From Neomoorella stamsii (GTDB lineage Bacteria; Bacillota; DSM-521; Neomoorellales; Neomoorellaceae), in assembly GCF_002995805.1 (NCBI RefSeq), contig NZ_PVXL01000046.1, positions 124,001 to 188,000 on the forward strand: 64,000 bases of DNA. The letters run 5' to 3'. Below are positions 1 to 8,360 of the stretch, piece by piece; position 1 is the stretch's first letter, and each line of letters begins with the position of its first letter. The notes beneath the pieces are model-generated. The model did no database searches. It was given only the letters and a program-made list of their open reading frames with translations, and was not told the origin of the DNA. The position numbers were made by a program, and so were the translations under genes.

Positions 1-786
1 ACCGGTATCCAGGAGGATAACGTTGGCCGCATACTCGGGCAGGGCATACTGCTGGCAGGCCTTGCGCTGGAGCAGTTCGCCTTTACCCGGCAGGTCGGAT
101 GGCACGGGCAAGACGGCCATTCCCTTTTCCTCCAGTTCGGACACCAGCCAGGGTGCCAGGGAACCTTTATGAAGCTTGCAGGAACCGCTTAAGGCTCCGC
201 GGCCGCCACCTCGTCTCAAGGCGGCATATTCCTTCACCCCTGCCAGGGCGGCCAGGCCCAGGCGGCCGCCAAAGGTGGGGCAGCGGTAGATGCACATGGC
301 ACAGCCATTGCCGTAACGGCGGCAGTTGGCTGGCGGCCCCGCCGTACCGGTGGCGTCGATAAAGGCTTCACCGTGGTAAGTCCGGCCCCCTTCGGTATGA
401 ACAGCCTGAAGGCTGTTGCCCGCCACCTGGACGGCAGTCACCCAGCTTAAAGTACGTACCTCAACGCCGGCTTCCTGCAAAGCCTGCCGGACCAGGGGTT
501 CAATGCGGGCCACGTCGTAAAGCCAGGCATGGCGGTGGCCGGCAAAATGTATATTACGGTGCCGGGTAACACTGTCGGTAAGCTGGAACAACCTCCCACC
601 GCCCAGGGCAATCATTTCCTCCGCCGCCGTAAAACGGCCATTATTGCGCATAATCCCCCCCACCAAGCCGGTACCCAGGAGCATATCCGTTCGCTCCAGG
701 AGGGTTACCTCCGCGCCTGCCTGGCGGGCGGCCAGGGCCGCCGCACAGCCCGCCCAGCCACCACCTGCTACGACTACCCGGGGCAT
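1..786 (-). CDS. FAD-dependent oxidoreductase, N-terminal part (runs off the window edge)
   Basis: A minus-strand reading frame stays open for 262 codons from an ATG at 784-786 to the left edge, so the C-terminus is missing. Residues 4-12 give a VVVAGGGWAG dinucleotide-binding Rossmann motif, followed by an acidic end of beta-2 (TLLERTD), as in the FAD_oxidored/GidA-like flavoprotein fold. A later GEAFIDATGTAG segment matches the conserved ATG motif near FAD. A C-x2-C-x3-C-like segment (GCAMCIYRCP, about residue 170) may hold metal or a disulfide. A GGTGG ribosome site precedes the ATG. The substrate is unknown. Confidence 0.75.
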   Translation of the reverse strand, partial: MPRVVVAGGGWAGCAAALAARQAGAEVTLLERTDMLLGTGLVGGIMRNNGRFTAAEEMIALGGGRLFQLTDSVTRHRNIHFAGHRHAWLYDVARIEPLVRQALQEAGVEVRTLSWVTAVQVAGNSLQAVHTEGGRTYHGEAFIDATGTAGPPANCRRYGNGCAMCIYRCPTFGGRLGLAALAGVKEYAALRRGGGRGALSGSCKLHKGSLAPWLVSELEEKGMAVLPVPSDLPGKGELLQRKACQQYALPEYAANVILLDTG

Positions 787-820
787 GTTAAGGCCACCAT
801 CCTTCCTGCTCCAGTATATT

Positions 821-851
821 AAAAAACCCGGCGCCTGCGCACCGGGTTTTT
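821..851 (-). terminator. Intrinsic terminator after the cation exchanger gene
   Basis: On the minus strand AAAAACCCGG and CCGGGTTTTT form a 10-bp stem around a 10-nt loop, ending in a T run. It lies between the exchanger stop at 880 and the next start at 786. The sequence is symmetrical enough to act both ways. Confidence 0.75.
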
Positions 852-879
852 CCTGCCATGTAAGGATAAAGCAACTCTT

Positions 880-1887
880 TTAGCGGATAAATCCACCAAA
901 AACTAGGAGGACAAAGATGCCATAGAAAGCGCCGCCACCCACCAGGGTGTAGGGCGTCAGGTATTTCTTGCGGCTGATCTGCAGGAAGACCAGGCCGGCG
1001 GAAACAATAGCCAGTATGGCACTGATTAACGCTCCCTGGGTTAACTCCCAGCTGGTCATGGTGATACCCAACGCCGGGATCACCGAACTCTGGAAGACCA
1101 TGGCACCGGTAATATTGCCCAGGGCCAGGGTATCCTTGCCGCGGCCCACCCAGATGATGCTGTTAAATTTCTCCGGCAGCTCCGTGGCTATGGGGGCAAT
1201 AATGAGGGCCAGGACAAAGGGCGGGATACCCATAATCCGTGCCAGGTCTTCCACCCCGTTGACGAAGAGGCGGGCGCCGCCGACAATCATCCCCAGAGAC
1301 AGGATAACCTGGGCTAAAATGACCAGTGTAGCAGGATCGGCCGCCTTCCGGGCCAGGTAAAGGGAATTCAGTTCCTCCCCTTCTTCCAGGGTATGGCCGT
1401 TGGTGACCGTCAGGTAAGCATAGGTAGCATAGGCTATCACCAGCCCAATAGCAATTATTTGCTTCCAGATGTGGGCCCCCAGGAAAGAGGCCAGGACGGC
1501 CACGGCATAAACGCAGAGAAAGAAACTTAAATCGCGGCCCATGGTCCTGGTATCCAGGTTCATTTTGGGGAAATTGGGCCGGCGACTGCGATAAGCAATC
1601 ACGGCAATACCTGTAATGAAGAAGGCCAGGGTACTGAGCATAAAGGGCGCCCCCAGGATGGCGCCAATGCCTATCTCTTCCCCGGCATGGCCGCCGCCGC
1701 CGAAGAGAATAGCAATAATCGGGATCATCGTTTCCGGTAGGGCGGTACCCACGGCTGCCAGGATGCTCCCCACGGCGCCTTCAGTTAGTTTTAGTTTCTT
1801 CCCCAGCCATTCGATACCGTTGGTAAACCCCTCGGCCCCCACAAGGATAACTCCCAGGCTGATTAAAAGCAAGGCTACATCCAGCAT
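880..1887 (-). CDS. CaCA-family sodium/calcium exchanger-like membrane protein, probable Mn2+/Ca2+ exporter
   Basis: The 335-residue protein is almost wholly hydrophobic with about ten membrane segments in two homologous halves. Each half carries an alpha-repeat: GSILAAVGTALPETMIPI near residue 40 and ALIIAPIATELPEKFNSI near residue 225. The paired acidic residues in the (A/G)TxLPE signature are the cation ligands of the CaCA superfamily. The ATG follows a GGGGAG ribosome site. The yybP-ykoY leader directly upstream points to manganese rather than calcium as the physiological ion (inference). Bacterial CaCA manganese exporters (MneA) are known. Confidence 0.85.
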   Translation of the reverse strand: MLDVALLLISLGVILVGAEGFTNGIEWLGKKLKLTEGAVGSILAAVGTALPETMIPIIAILFGGGGHAGEEIGIGAILGAPFMLSTLAFFITGIAVIAYRSRRPNFPKMNLDTRTMGRDLSFFLCVYAVAVLASFLGAHIWKQIIAIGLVIAYATYAYLTVTNGHTLEEGEELNSLYLARKAADPATLVILAQVILSLGMIVGGARLFVNGVEDLARIMGIPPFVLALIIAPIATELPEKFNSIIWVGRGKDTLALGNITGAMVFQSSVIPALGITMTSWELTQGALISAILAIVSAGLVFLQISRKKYLTPYTLVGGGAFYGIFVLLVFGGFIR

Positions 1888-1943
1888 AATTTCTCCCCTT
1901 CTCCTTTATATATCTCCTGATTATCCGGTTCCAATGAGGGTAA

Positions 1944-1980
1944 TAAAAAAACCTTCATCGCCCTACATGGCGGTGAAGGT
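1944..1980 (-). terminator. Expression-platform terminator of the yybP-ykoY leader
   Basis: On the minus strand ACCTTCACCGCC pairs with GGCGATGAAGGT (one G-U type mismatch) and is followed by seven T residues. The first bases of its 5' arm (1978-1980) are also the 3' strand of aptamer helix P1, so aptamer folding and terminator formation exclude each other. Confidence 0.85.
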
Positions 1981-2066
1981 CTCGCGCGTTACCTGCCAGG
2001 CCCGGGCTTGACAGCCGTGTTGACGAACCTGGTACCGGAATACTCCGGGGCTACTCCCCTTAGACC
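1978..2066 (-). promoter_or_regulatory. yybP-ykoY (manganese) riboswitch
   Basis: The minus strand between 2066 and 1978 contains the hallmark loop GGGGAGTAGCCCCGG, then CCGGTACC, a second conserved internal-loop segment CGTCAACACGGC, and a closing helix P1 (GGTCT with AGACC). These are the conserved parts of the yybP-ykoY family, which binds Mn2+ and turns on manganese exporters. P1 overlaps the terminator 5' arm, giving ligand-ON logic. I recognised this by motif; no covariance model was run. Confidence 0.88.
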
Positions 2067-2083
2067 GCAATTTTCTATATTTT

Positions 2084-2112
2084 ATCATAAAGTCAGGTTT
2101 GGCCTCTGTCAA
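2084..2112 (-). promoter_or_regulatory. Sigma-A promoter of the riboswitch leader
   Basis: TTGACA (2112-2107) and TATGAT (2089-2084) are separated by exactly 17 bases on the minus strand. Transcription would start about 10 bases before the riboswitch P1 helix. Confidence 0.8.
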
Positions 2113-2119
2113 GGTCCAT

Positions 2120-2875
2120 TTAGTCTATAGGTTCAGTAGCCATCTCCTGCCGGCAGAAAGTGGCCAGGCAGGTATAACCTACCCGGCGCAAAAGTTCCCG
2201 CGCCTGTTCCCGTTCCCGGGCTACCTCCCCGGGGGCGTGGGCATCCGACCCGATGGTGACGGGGATATTGAGGCTGAAGGCCCGTTCCAGGAGTTCCCGG
2301 GCCGGGTAGATCTCCCCCACCGGTTTAAATATCCCGGCAGTATTAACCTCCATGGCTGCACCATGCTTGGCAACAGCCTGGAGGGCCGGTTCGGCCAGCT
2401 CCAGCACCGGCTTCCGGGGCCGGTGGCCGTAAATTTTAATCAGGTCCAGGTGGCCAATGATATGAAAGATCCCTGTAGCCGCGACCCTGCCCACCAGATT
2501 GAAGTAGGTCATGTAGAGTTCATCTATATCCCAGGCGGTAAAGCCGGCTTCCTGGCCCGGGCGGTCGAAATCCCAGTCCCCTATGGCATGGACCGAGCCA
2601 ATGAGGTAGTCCCAGGGCCGGCCGGCCAGTTCCCGGCGGTGGTCTTTGCCGGGCCGGAAATCTACCTCCAGCCCGGCACGGATGGGCATCCCGGTTACCC
2701 GTTCCAGCTCGGGAAAGACGCTAAAATCGATGCCGTCCAGATAGCGGTCGTGGTCGGCAAAACCTATTTCTGTAAGGCCGGCAGCTCTGGCTGCTTCTAC
2801 GTAGGGCAAAAGGCGTTCTACGGTATGGGGCGGCCCTTCATGGGCCAGCCCGTGAATATGGTAGTCAGCTGGCAT
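2120..2875 (-). CDS. PHP-family histidinol-phosphatase (HisJ type)
   Basis: The 251-residue protein starts with YHIHG, the first metal-binding H-x-H of the polymerase-and-histidinol-phosphatase (PHP) fold. It continues with EIGFADHDRY (second metal motif), IGSVHAIG, a His-rich IGHLDLIK segment, NTAGI and a C-terminal IGSDAHAP motif. This is the full set of metal ligands for HisJ-type histidinol-phosphatases, which dephosphorylate L-histidinol phosphate in histidine biosynthesis. No his genes are adjacent, so another phosphoester substrate is possible. The ATG has an AGGGAG site 7 bases upstream. Confidence 0.8.
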   Translation of the reverse strand: MPADYHIHGLAHEGPPHTVERLLPYVEAARAAGLTEIGFADHDRYLDGIDFSVFPELERVTGMPIRAGLEVDFRPGKDHRRELAGRPWDYLIGSVHAIGDWDFDRPGQEAGFTAWDIDELYMTYFNLVGRVAATGIFHIIGHLDLIKIYGHRPRKPVLELAEPALQAVAKHGAAMEVNTAGIFKPVGEIYPARELLERAFSLNIPVTIGSDAHAPGEVAREREQARELLRRVGYTCLATFCRQEMATEPID

Positions 2876-2921
2876 GGTATAACTCCCTAGCTATAGAAAG
2901 TTGGTACCTGGCATCAACCCG

Positions 2922-3176
2922 GGCAGGGCATGTCCCGGAGCCTATGAGGCGCGGAGCGCCGGTAACAGAATAGGCTAGGTGAGGTTACCGCTGCTGCCGC
3001 CGAGGACGCCTGAGCGCTCCTTTGAGAGAAAGGCAGCTGTAACTCATAGAAGGACTGGAGTTTGTTGAACCAGTAGCCTTTTCATTGGCAATCCACAGGC
3101 GGCATGCAGCGGTCCGAACCGAGCCGTCGTTCTGTCGGCGCATAGCTTTTAAGCGGCGAGGGACATGCCCCACCCT
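2922..3176 (-). repeat. ~255-bp dispersed noncoding element, copy 1 (inverted orientation)
   Basis: Read on the minus strand this segment matches the plus-strand segments at 15598-15849 and 26988-27249. Shared blocks are gcgccgacag, ggctcggttcgga, ggattgccaatgaa, cgctcaggcgtcctcggc, cctcacct and ggctccgggacat. Its ends are an inverted pair (gggcatgtccc / gggacatgccc). It fills most of the 322-bp gap between flxA and the PHP gene; no convincing ORF lies inside. Confidence 0.85.
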
Positions 3177-3197
3177 TTTGCCATGAATTCCATTTTG

Positions 3198-4028
3198 CTA
3201 ATACTCATTCGGCAGCTGCTTCAGCTGGGCCAGGGTGAAGACGGGGCCGTCCAGGCAGACGTAGCAGCTACCCAGGTTGCAGCGGCCGCACTTGCCGATG
3301 CCGCACTTCATACGCATTTCCAGGGTGGTGATGATCTGGTCGTCTTTATACCCCAGCTTCTCCATGGACTGGAGGACAAACTTGATCATAATGGGCGGCC
3401 CGCAGGTGATGGCTACTTTACCTGCGGGGTCCGGGTGCAGCTCTTCCACAAAGGCTGGTACAAAACCCTCATGGCCTTGCCAGCCGGCATCGCCCCGGTC
3501 CACCGTCACGTCGACCCGGCAGTTCTCCACCCTGGGCCAGTTGTTAAAGAGGTCGTCTTTAAAGCACAGGTCGGCCGGCGAGCGGGCACCGTAGATGATC
3601 CACAGGTGGCCGTAATCCTGCCGGTGCTCAATGCAGTAATTAATCAGGGAACGTACCGGCGCCAGGCCGATACCACCGCCGATGAAAAGCAGGTCCTTAC
3701 CTTTAAGCTCCTCCACGGGAAAGCCGTTACCATAGGGGCCCCGGATGCCTACCGTTTGCCCTTCTTCGGCTTCATGGAGGGCATCGGTCAGCATGCCGAC
3801 CCTTTTGATGGCCAGCTCCAGGTGCTCCGGCCCCTGGGAAGTAATGGAGAACATGGCCTCCCCGACGTCCAGCAGGGAGAGCATGGCCAGTTGCCCCGGC
3901 AGGGGAGTAAAGGGCTTGCCGCTGTCGGTGGTGATGTGGAAAGTCTTGACATCGGGCGTCTCGTCCACAATCTTGATAATGCGCCCCGTCCTGGGCACCA
4001 GGGGGTTGACCCGCGCCTCATTAGCCAT
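3198..4028 (-). CDS. flxA: FlxA-like NAD(P)H:FAD oxidoreductase subunit with C-terminal [2Fe-2S] site
   Basis: This 276-residue protein has the ferredoxin-NADP reductase fold. PGQLAMLSLL with FSITSQ is the flavin-binding region, GGGIGLAPVRSLI near residue 125 is the NAD(P) site, and GPPIMIKFVLQSM is the C-terminal nucleotide motif. The tail KCGIGKCGRCNLGSCYVC is the dihydroorotate-dehydrogenase-K/AsrB type [2Fe-2S] site. It is the last gene of the hdrCBA-flxDCBA operon and its ATG overlaps the flxB stop by one base. In the FlxABCD-HdrABC family this subunit exchanges electrons with NAD(P)H. AsrB-like sulfite reductase is the alternative, but the HdrABC context argues against it. Confidence 0.85.
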   Translation of the reverse strand: MANEARVNPLVPRTGRIIKIVDETPDVKTFHITTDSGKPFTPLPGQLAMLSLLDVGEAMFSITSQGPEHLELAIKRVGMLTDALHEAEEGQTVGIRGPYGNGFPVEELKGKDLLFIGGGIGLAPVRSLINYCIEHRQDYGHLWIIYGARSPADLCFKDDLFNNWPRVENCRVDVTVDRGDAGWQGHEGFVPAFVEELHPDPAGKVAITCGPPIMIKFVLQSMEKLGYKDDQIITTLEMRMKCGIGKCGRCNLGSCYVCLDGPVFTLAQLKQLPNEY

Positions 4029-5029
4029 TACAGGGTCACCTCCTTGACCTCACGGATTACCCGGGTAATGTCGACATTTACCGGGCAGCGATCCAGGCAG
4101 CGGCCGCAGCCCACACAGGCAAACTTGCCGTACCGCTCCGGGAAATACTGGAGCTTGTGCAGGAAGCGGTTACGCAAGCGCTCCTTTTTCGACGGCCGCG
4201 GGTTGTGGCCGCCGGCCATACGGGTATATTCCGAGAACATGCAGGAATCCCAGCAGCGGAACTTGTAGCCGCTGTTACCCCGGTTTTCGCCCTGGATGTC
4301 AAAACAGTGGCAGGTGGGGCAGAGGTAGGTGCAGGCGCCGCAGCCCAGGCACTTGCGGCTGACGGCCGTCCAGTAGGGATGCTCAAACATTCTCTGCAGC
4401 TTTTCCGTTACCCCGCTTGTCTCCACTGCCAGGCCCGGTTTGGCTGCTGCCGGTATATTTTCGGCCCCGGCCTCCGCCAGGAGGGATGAACCCTGGCCCA
4501 GCAACTCCCGGCCGGCCTCCGTTACGCCTTCCAGGAGGTAACCATCGGCCACAGGCCACATCTGGACATCGACTCCTTCGGCCCGCCCGGGATCAATCCC
4601 GAAGGCCGTGCAGAAGCAGGTAGGGCTGGCCGCGGTACAGGCCAGGGCTACCACGCGGGTATTTTCCCGCCGCTGGCGGTAAAATTCGTCTACATACCCT
4701 CTGGTTAGAAAAACATCGTCCATAAGCAAGAGGCTGCGGGCATCGCAGGAACGGACCCCCACCAGCACCCGCTTTTCCTCCAGGTAAGGTACCTCCGTTA
4801 GGCTTGCCTCTTTCCCCTGCACCTGGTAACGGTACATGGTTTCTGTCCGGGGGAAGAAGAGATCCTTGGGCGGTTCCAGGGTATTGCCCTCACCCAGGGT
4901 AAGATTCCCCTGGCCTTCCCAGGGCAGGAAAACGCTTACTCCCCCTTTATCCTGGGGGACAAAAACCTTTGCCCCTCCGGCCCAGGCCTGCAAGAGTTCC
5001 GGTAATTTATCCTTGGCAATCTTTAACAT
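4028..5029 (-). CDS. flxB: FlxB-like iron-sulfur subunit (AsrA/4Fe-4S dicluster type)
   Basis: The protein has 333 residues. The C-terminal half carries two cysteine motifs, KCLGCGACTYLCPTCHC near residue 230 and ACVGCGRCLDRCPVNVD near residue 305, each fit for a [4Fe-4S] cluster. The N-terminal two thirds resembles the beta-subunit domain of hydrogenase/sulfite reductase A proteins (GVRSCDARSLLLMDDVF). It should relay electrons between the FAD/NAD(P) subunit FlxA and the FlxC/FlxD/HdrA core. The start ATG has GGAGG 8 bases upstream, and the upstream gene's stop lies within this ribosome site region. Confidence 0.8.
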   Translation of the reverse strand: MLKIAKDKLPELLQAWAGGAKVFVPQDKGGVSVFLPWEGQGNLTLGEGNTLEPPKDLFFPRTETMYRYQVQGKEASLTEVPYLEEKRVLVGVRSCDARSLLLMDDVFLTRGYVDEFYRQRRENTRVVALACTAASPTCFCTAFGIDPGRAEGVDVQMWPVADGYLLEGVTEAGRELLGQGSSLLAEAGAENIPAAAKPGLAVETSGVTEKLQRMFEHPYWTAVSRKCLGCGACTYLCPTCHCFDIQGENRGNSGYKFRCWDSCMFSEYTRMAGGHNPRPSKKERLRNRFLHKLQYFPERYGKFACVGCGRCLDRCPVNVDITRVIREVKEVTL

Positions 5030-5044
5030 CTCCCCACCTCCCTC

Positions 5045-5953
5045 CTAGTGAAACTCCTCAGGATCATCGAGTTTATACTGGCCCAGGGGTGGCCGAGCCT
5101 CCAGATCTACCCCGGCTTCATATTCGCCAAAGAGCTCGTTCAGGTCTTTGATGATCTTCTTGTTGAGGGCCATGATGGGAATCCCTTCCGGGCATACCCG
5201 CTCGCACTCGCCGCATTCGATGCAGCGACCGGCCACGTGCATGGCCCGGGTAATGGCAAAGAACATATTTTCGCTGCGCTGCATCTGCTTGCCGCACCAG
5301 CCTGACTGGCTGCGGTCAAAGATGCACTCCCGGCAGTTGCAGGCCGGGCAAATGTTGCGGCAGGCGTAGCAGCGTAGGCAGCGGTCGTACTCACCTGTCC
5401 AGAAGGCATAGCGCTCATCGGGGGACATGGCTTCTAGCCTGTTTACTTCGGCAAACCGGCCTTCCGGCGTGGCTTGTGCCTCCCTGATAGCAGGCCCGCC
5501 ATCCGCCTGGATAAGCTCGTCATAAATTACCGGTTCAGGATGGGTGCAGTAGCGGCACTTCTCGGCCAGTGGCACCTCACTACGTCTTTCTTCGCCCAGG
5601 GCGGCCGCCTGGCGGCCATCCTTGACGCCGGGGCATTTAATACCGATGAGGTAGACCTTTTCCCGGTCAATCTGGTTGTCCTGGAGGAGGCGAATAATGC
5701 CGCGGGAATCGCATCCCTTCACAAAAAGGGCTATTTTGTCCTCTGTGAACTTGTAGTCCAGGAGGTACTTGGCCAGGTTATTGGTGCAGAACTCATCCCA
5801 GACCAGGCGGTCGCAATCCTCCGGTTCGGTAATAAAGGCGGGCGGCGATAGGTACCAGAAGGTACCCTTCTCCCAGCCGATTACCATTTTAACCTCGCCC
5901 CTGGTCAACAACTCCCGGGCCCGGGCACGCATTTGTTCTTGCATGCTGCTCAT
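5045..5953 (-). CDS. flxC: FlxC-like iron-sulfur protein with FrhB-like domain
   Basis: The protein has 302 residues. The N-terminal half (IALFVKGCDSRGIIRLLQDNQI, then GIKCPGV) is like the coenzyme F420 hydrogenase beta-subunit domain. The C-terminal half has CLRCYACRNICPACNCREC and CIECGECERVCPEGIP, giving two [4Fe-4S] sites. Its ATG overlaps the flxD stop (ATGA), so translation is coupled. It fits the FlxC position of FlxABCD-HdrABC operons. Paralogy with FlxB means the B and C names could be exchanged. Confidence 0.8.
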   Translation of the reverse strand: MSSMQEQMRARARELLTRGEVKMVIGWEKGTFWYLSPPAFITEPEDCDRLVWDEFCTNNLAKYLLDYKFTEDKIALFVKGCDSRGIIRLLQDNQIDREKVYLIGIKCPGVKDGRQAAALGEERRSEVPLAEKCRYCTHPEPVIYDELIQADGGPAIREAQATPEGRFAEVNRLEAMSPDERYAFWTGEYDRCLRCYACRNICPACNCRECIFDRSQSGWCGKQMQRSENMFFAITRAMHVAGRCIECGECERVCPEGIPIMALNKKIIKDLNELFGEYEAGVDLEARPPLGQYKLDDPEEFH

Positions 5954-6387
5954 GCGCCATCCCTCAGCTTTCTGTTGGGCCCCAGGGCCCGGATGTCCTC
6001 CGTCATCTGGGTGATTATCTCAGCAAAGCGCGGTCCCTCGGAACCCGACACCCAGCGTGCCTGGAAACGCTCCGGCTCCAGGCCCATGAACTGCAAGACC
6101 CGCTGCATTAAGAGGAAACGGCGGCGGGTGAAGTAATTGCCACTAACATAGTGGCAGTCGCCGGGGTGTCAGCCGGCTACTAGCACGCCGTCGGCACCGC
6201 GCTGGAAAGCCCGCAGGACAAACTGGGGATTGACCCGGCCGGAACAGGGCACCCGCACGATCCGGGCATTGGCCGGGTACTGCAGGCGGTTGAGGCCAGC
6301 CAGGTCGGCACCGGCATAGGCGCACCAGTGGCAGCAAAAGGCGACAATCTTGGGCTCCCAGCTTTTTTCTCCGGCCGCTATAGACAT
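5950..6387 (-). CDS. flxD: FlxD / MvhD-like selenoprotein (in-frame UGA read as selenocysteine)
   Basis: The frame begins [31 protein letters not shown]-like, the MvhD start with its CC-x2-C, then CSGRVNPQF. It reaches GADGVLVAG followed by TGA (6169-6171), then [12 protein letters not shown] and on to a stop overlapping flxC. MvhD/FrhD-family proteins have GCHPGDCHY here, so TGA replaces the conserved cysteine. The full product is 145 residues, the usual MvhD length. MvhD binds [2Fe-2S] and links the electron-input module to HdrA. Selenocysteine at this site is known in the methanogen VhuD. Sequencing error is unlikely because the frame is intact on both sides. Confidence 0.9.
6138..6156 (-). 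promoter_or_regulatory. Candidate SECIS hairpin of flxD
   Basis: Starting 12 bases after the TGA at 6169-6171, TGCCACTA and TAGTGGCA form a perfect 8-bp stem with a TGT loop inside the coding sequence. A bacterial SECIS element sits just downstream of the UGA, so the position fits. The loop lacks the E. coli GGUCU sequence, but SECIS loops vary between bacteria. Confidence 0.55.
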
Positions 6388-8360
6388 ACCGCATCCACCT
6401 CCGCCAGTATTTGTTCATTGGTGAAGCCTTTGAGGTTCATGGCACTCGACGGGCAGGCCACCGAGCAGGCGCCGCAACCCTGGCAGAGACCACTGTTGAC
6501 CGCTGCCACCCGGCGGCTCACCTGCTTGCCGGCTACCCGTTCGGTAATGGTCTTCATGGAAATGGCCTTGTAGGGGCAGATCTTCTCGCACATGGCACAG
6601 CCGGCGCAGATGCTTTCATCCACCGCCGCGATCATGGGGTCGGTGGCCATTTCATCTTTAGCGAAGAGCTGGCAGACCTTAACAGCCGCGGCGCTGGCCT
6701 GGGATACCGTATCGGGGATATCCTTGGGTCCCTGGCAGGCCCCGGCCAGGAAGACGCCGGCCGTAAAGGTTTCCACCGGCCTGAGTTTGGGGTGGGCTTC
6801 CTGGAAGAAGCCATCTTTATCTACCTGCAGACCCAGCATCTTGGCTACCTGCTCCCATCCTTCGCTGGGTACCATGGCCGTAGCCAGGACGACCATATCG
6901 GCCGCCACCTCCACCTGGCGGCCGAGTAAAGTATCCTCACCGCGGACGATGAGCTTGTCCCCCTCCTGGAAGACGCGGCTCACCCGGCCCCGGACATAGA
7001 CGGCCCCTTCATGGACAGTACGCTGGAGAAACTCCTCATAAGCCTTGCCGGGGGTGCGGATATCCATATAGAAGACGATGGCCTGGGAGTCGGGGATCTT
7101 CTCCAGCACCTGGTGGGCGTGCTTGGCCGTGTACATGCAGCAGGCCCGGGAGCAGTAACTTTTACCCTTGGCCTCATCCCGGGAACCAACACATTTAATG
7201 AAAACTACCGTTTTGGGTTCTTTGCCGTCCGAGGGCCGGACAATCTTGCCGCCCGTAGGCCCGGAGGCATTGTTCAGGCGTTCAAAGTGCATGCCGGTAA
7301 TGACATCGGGGTATTTGCCGTAGCCGTACTCACCGTAAACCTCTTCCCATTTAAAGAGGTCATAGCCGGTGGCCACGACAATGGCGCCGAATTTTTCGGT
7401 GATAACTTCATCCTGCTGCTCGTAATCTATGGCTTTGGCCGGGCAGACCTTCTGGCAAACGCCGCACTTTCCCCTGGTAAACTGGCGGCAGTGCTCGCGG
7501 TCGATCACCGGCACCGCCGGCACCGCCTGGGGGAAGGGCAGGTAAATGGCCTTGCGCTTGCCCAAGCCCAGGTCAAACTCGCTGTCCACCTTGGTGGGGC
7601 ACTTCTCCCAGCAGGTACCGCAGCCGGTACACTTTACAGGGTCCACCGACCGGGCTTTCTTGCGGATCGTCACTTCAAAGTTACCCACATAACCGGCTAT
7701 ATTCTCTACTTCCGCATAGGTCATGAGTTGAATGTTAGGGTGCTGCGCCGCAGCAACCATTTTCGGCGTGCTTATTCAAGCGGAACAGTCCAGGGTCGGG
7801 AAGGTCTTGTCCAGCTTGACCATATTACCGCCAATGGTCGGCTCGCGGTCCAGGAGCATGACTTCATAGCCGGCATCGGCAATATCCAGGGCCGCCTGCA
7901 TGCCGGCGATACCGGCGCCAATGACCAGCGCCCTCTTGGTAATGGGAATAGTACTGGCAAAAAGGGGGACATTGCGGCGGACTTTGGCCACGGCCGTCCG
8001 CACCAGGTCAATGGCTTTTAATGTTGCTCCTTCCTTGTCTTTAGCATGGACCCAGGCGCACTGCTCGCGGATGTTGGCCATCTCAAAGAGGTAAGGGTTT
8101 ACCCCAGCGCTCTCACAAGCTTTCCTGAAGGTCGGCTCGTGGAGCCGGGGAGAGCAGGAGGCGACCACCACCCGGTCCAGGCGCTGTTCTTTGATAGCCT
8201 TGCGAATGAGTTCCTGCCCCGGGTCGGAGCACATATACTGGTAATCGGTGGCATAGACCACATCGGGAAAACTCCTGGCGGCCTCGGCCACCTTTTTAAC
8301 ATCAACAACCGAGGCAATATTAGTACCGCAATGGCAGATAAAGACGCCGACACGCTTCAT
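6378..8360 (-). CDS. hdrA: HdrA selenoprotein: FAD/iron-sulfur subunit of heterodisulfide reductase-like complex
   Basis: A single 660-residue HdrA is split only by TGA at 7776-7778. Before it: [12 protein letters not shown], an FAD-binding [18 protein letters not shown] and [18 protein letters not shown]; after it: [15 protein letters not shown]. HdrA proteins read DCSAC at this point, so TGA stands for the conserved cysteine. Downstream are four cysteine clusters ([45 protein letters not shown]). HdrA carries the bifurcating FAD. The 3' end overlaps flxD by 10 bases. Selenocysteine HdrA is known in Methanococcus-type methanogens. Confidence 0.93.
7739..7758 (-). promoter_or_regulatory. Candidate SECIS hairpin of hdrA
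   Basis: Seventeen bases after the TGA at 7776-7778, GGTTGC and GCACC enclose an inner self-complementary GCTGCGGCGCAGC stem. The flanks GGUUGC...GCACC with a bulged U are the same bases as the E. coli fdhF SECIS stem, here about 6 bases further from the UGA. An alternative CGCCG/CGGCG stem is possible, so folding is uncertain. Confidence 0.45.

Noticed and set aside
2985-3173. Small ORFs within the dispersed repeats (also 15583-15900 and 26980-27363)
   Set aside because: The frames are not conserved between the copies although the DNA blocks are, so the element is not protein-coding.
3165-4268. Long plus-strand ORFs opposite flxA/flxB, hdrA (7011-8021) and the PHP gene (2099-2890)
   Set aside because: They are shadows in GC-rich sequence opposite well-identified genes; the translations are low-complexity and lack domain motifs.
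7760-7778. Apparent stop splitting hdrA (and likewise at 6169 in flxD), suggesting pseudogenes
   Set aside because: Both are TGA, both replace a conserved cysteine, and the frame and motifs continue on the other side with family-typical total length; selenocysteine explains both better than decay.
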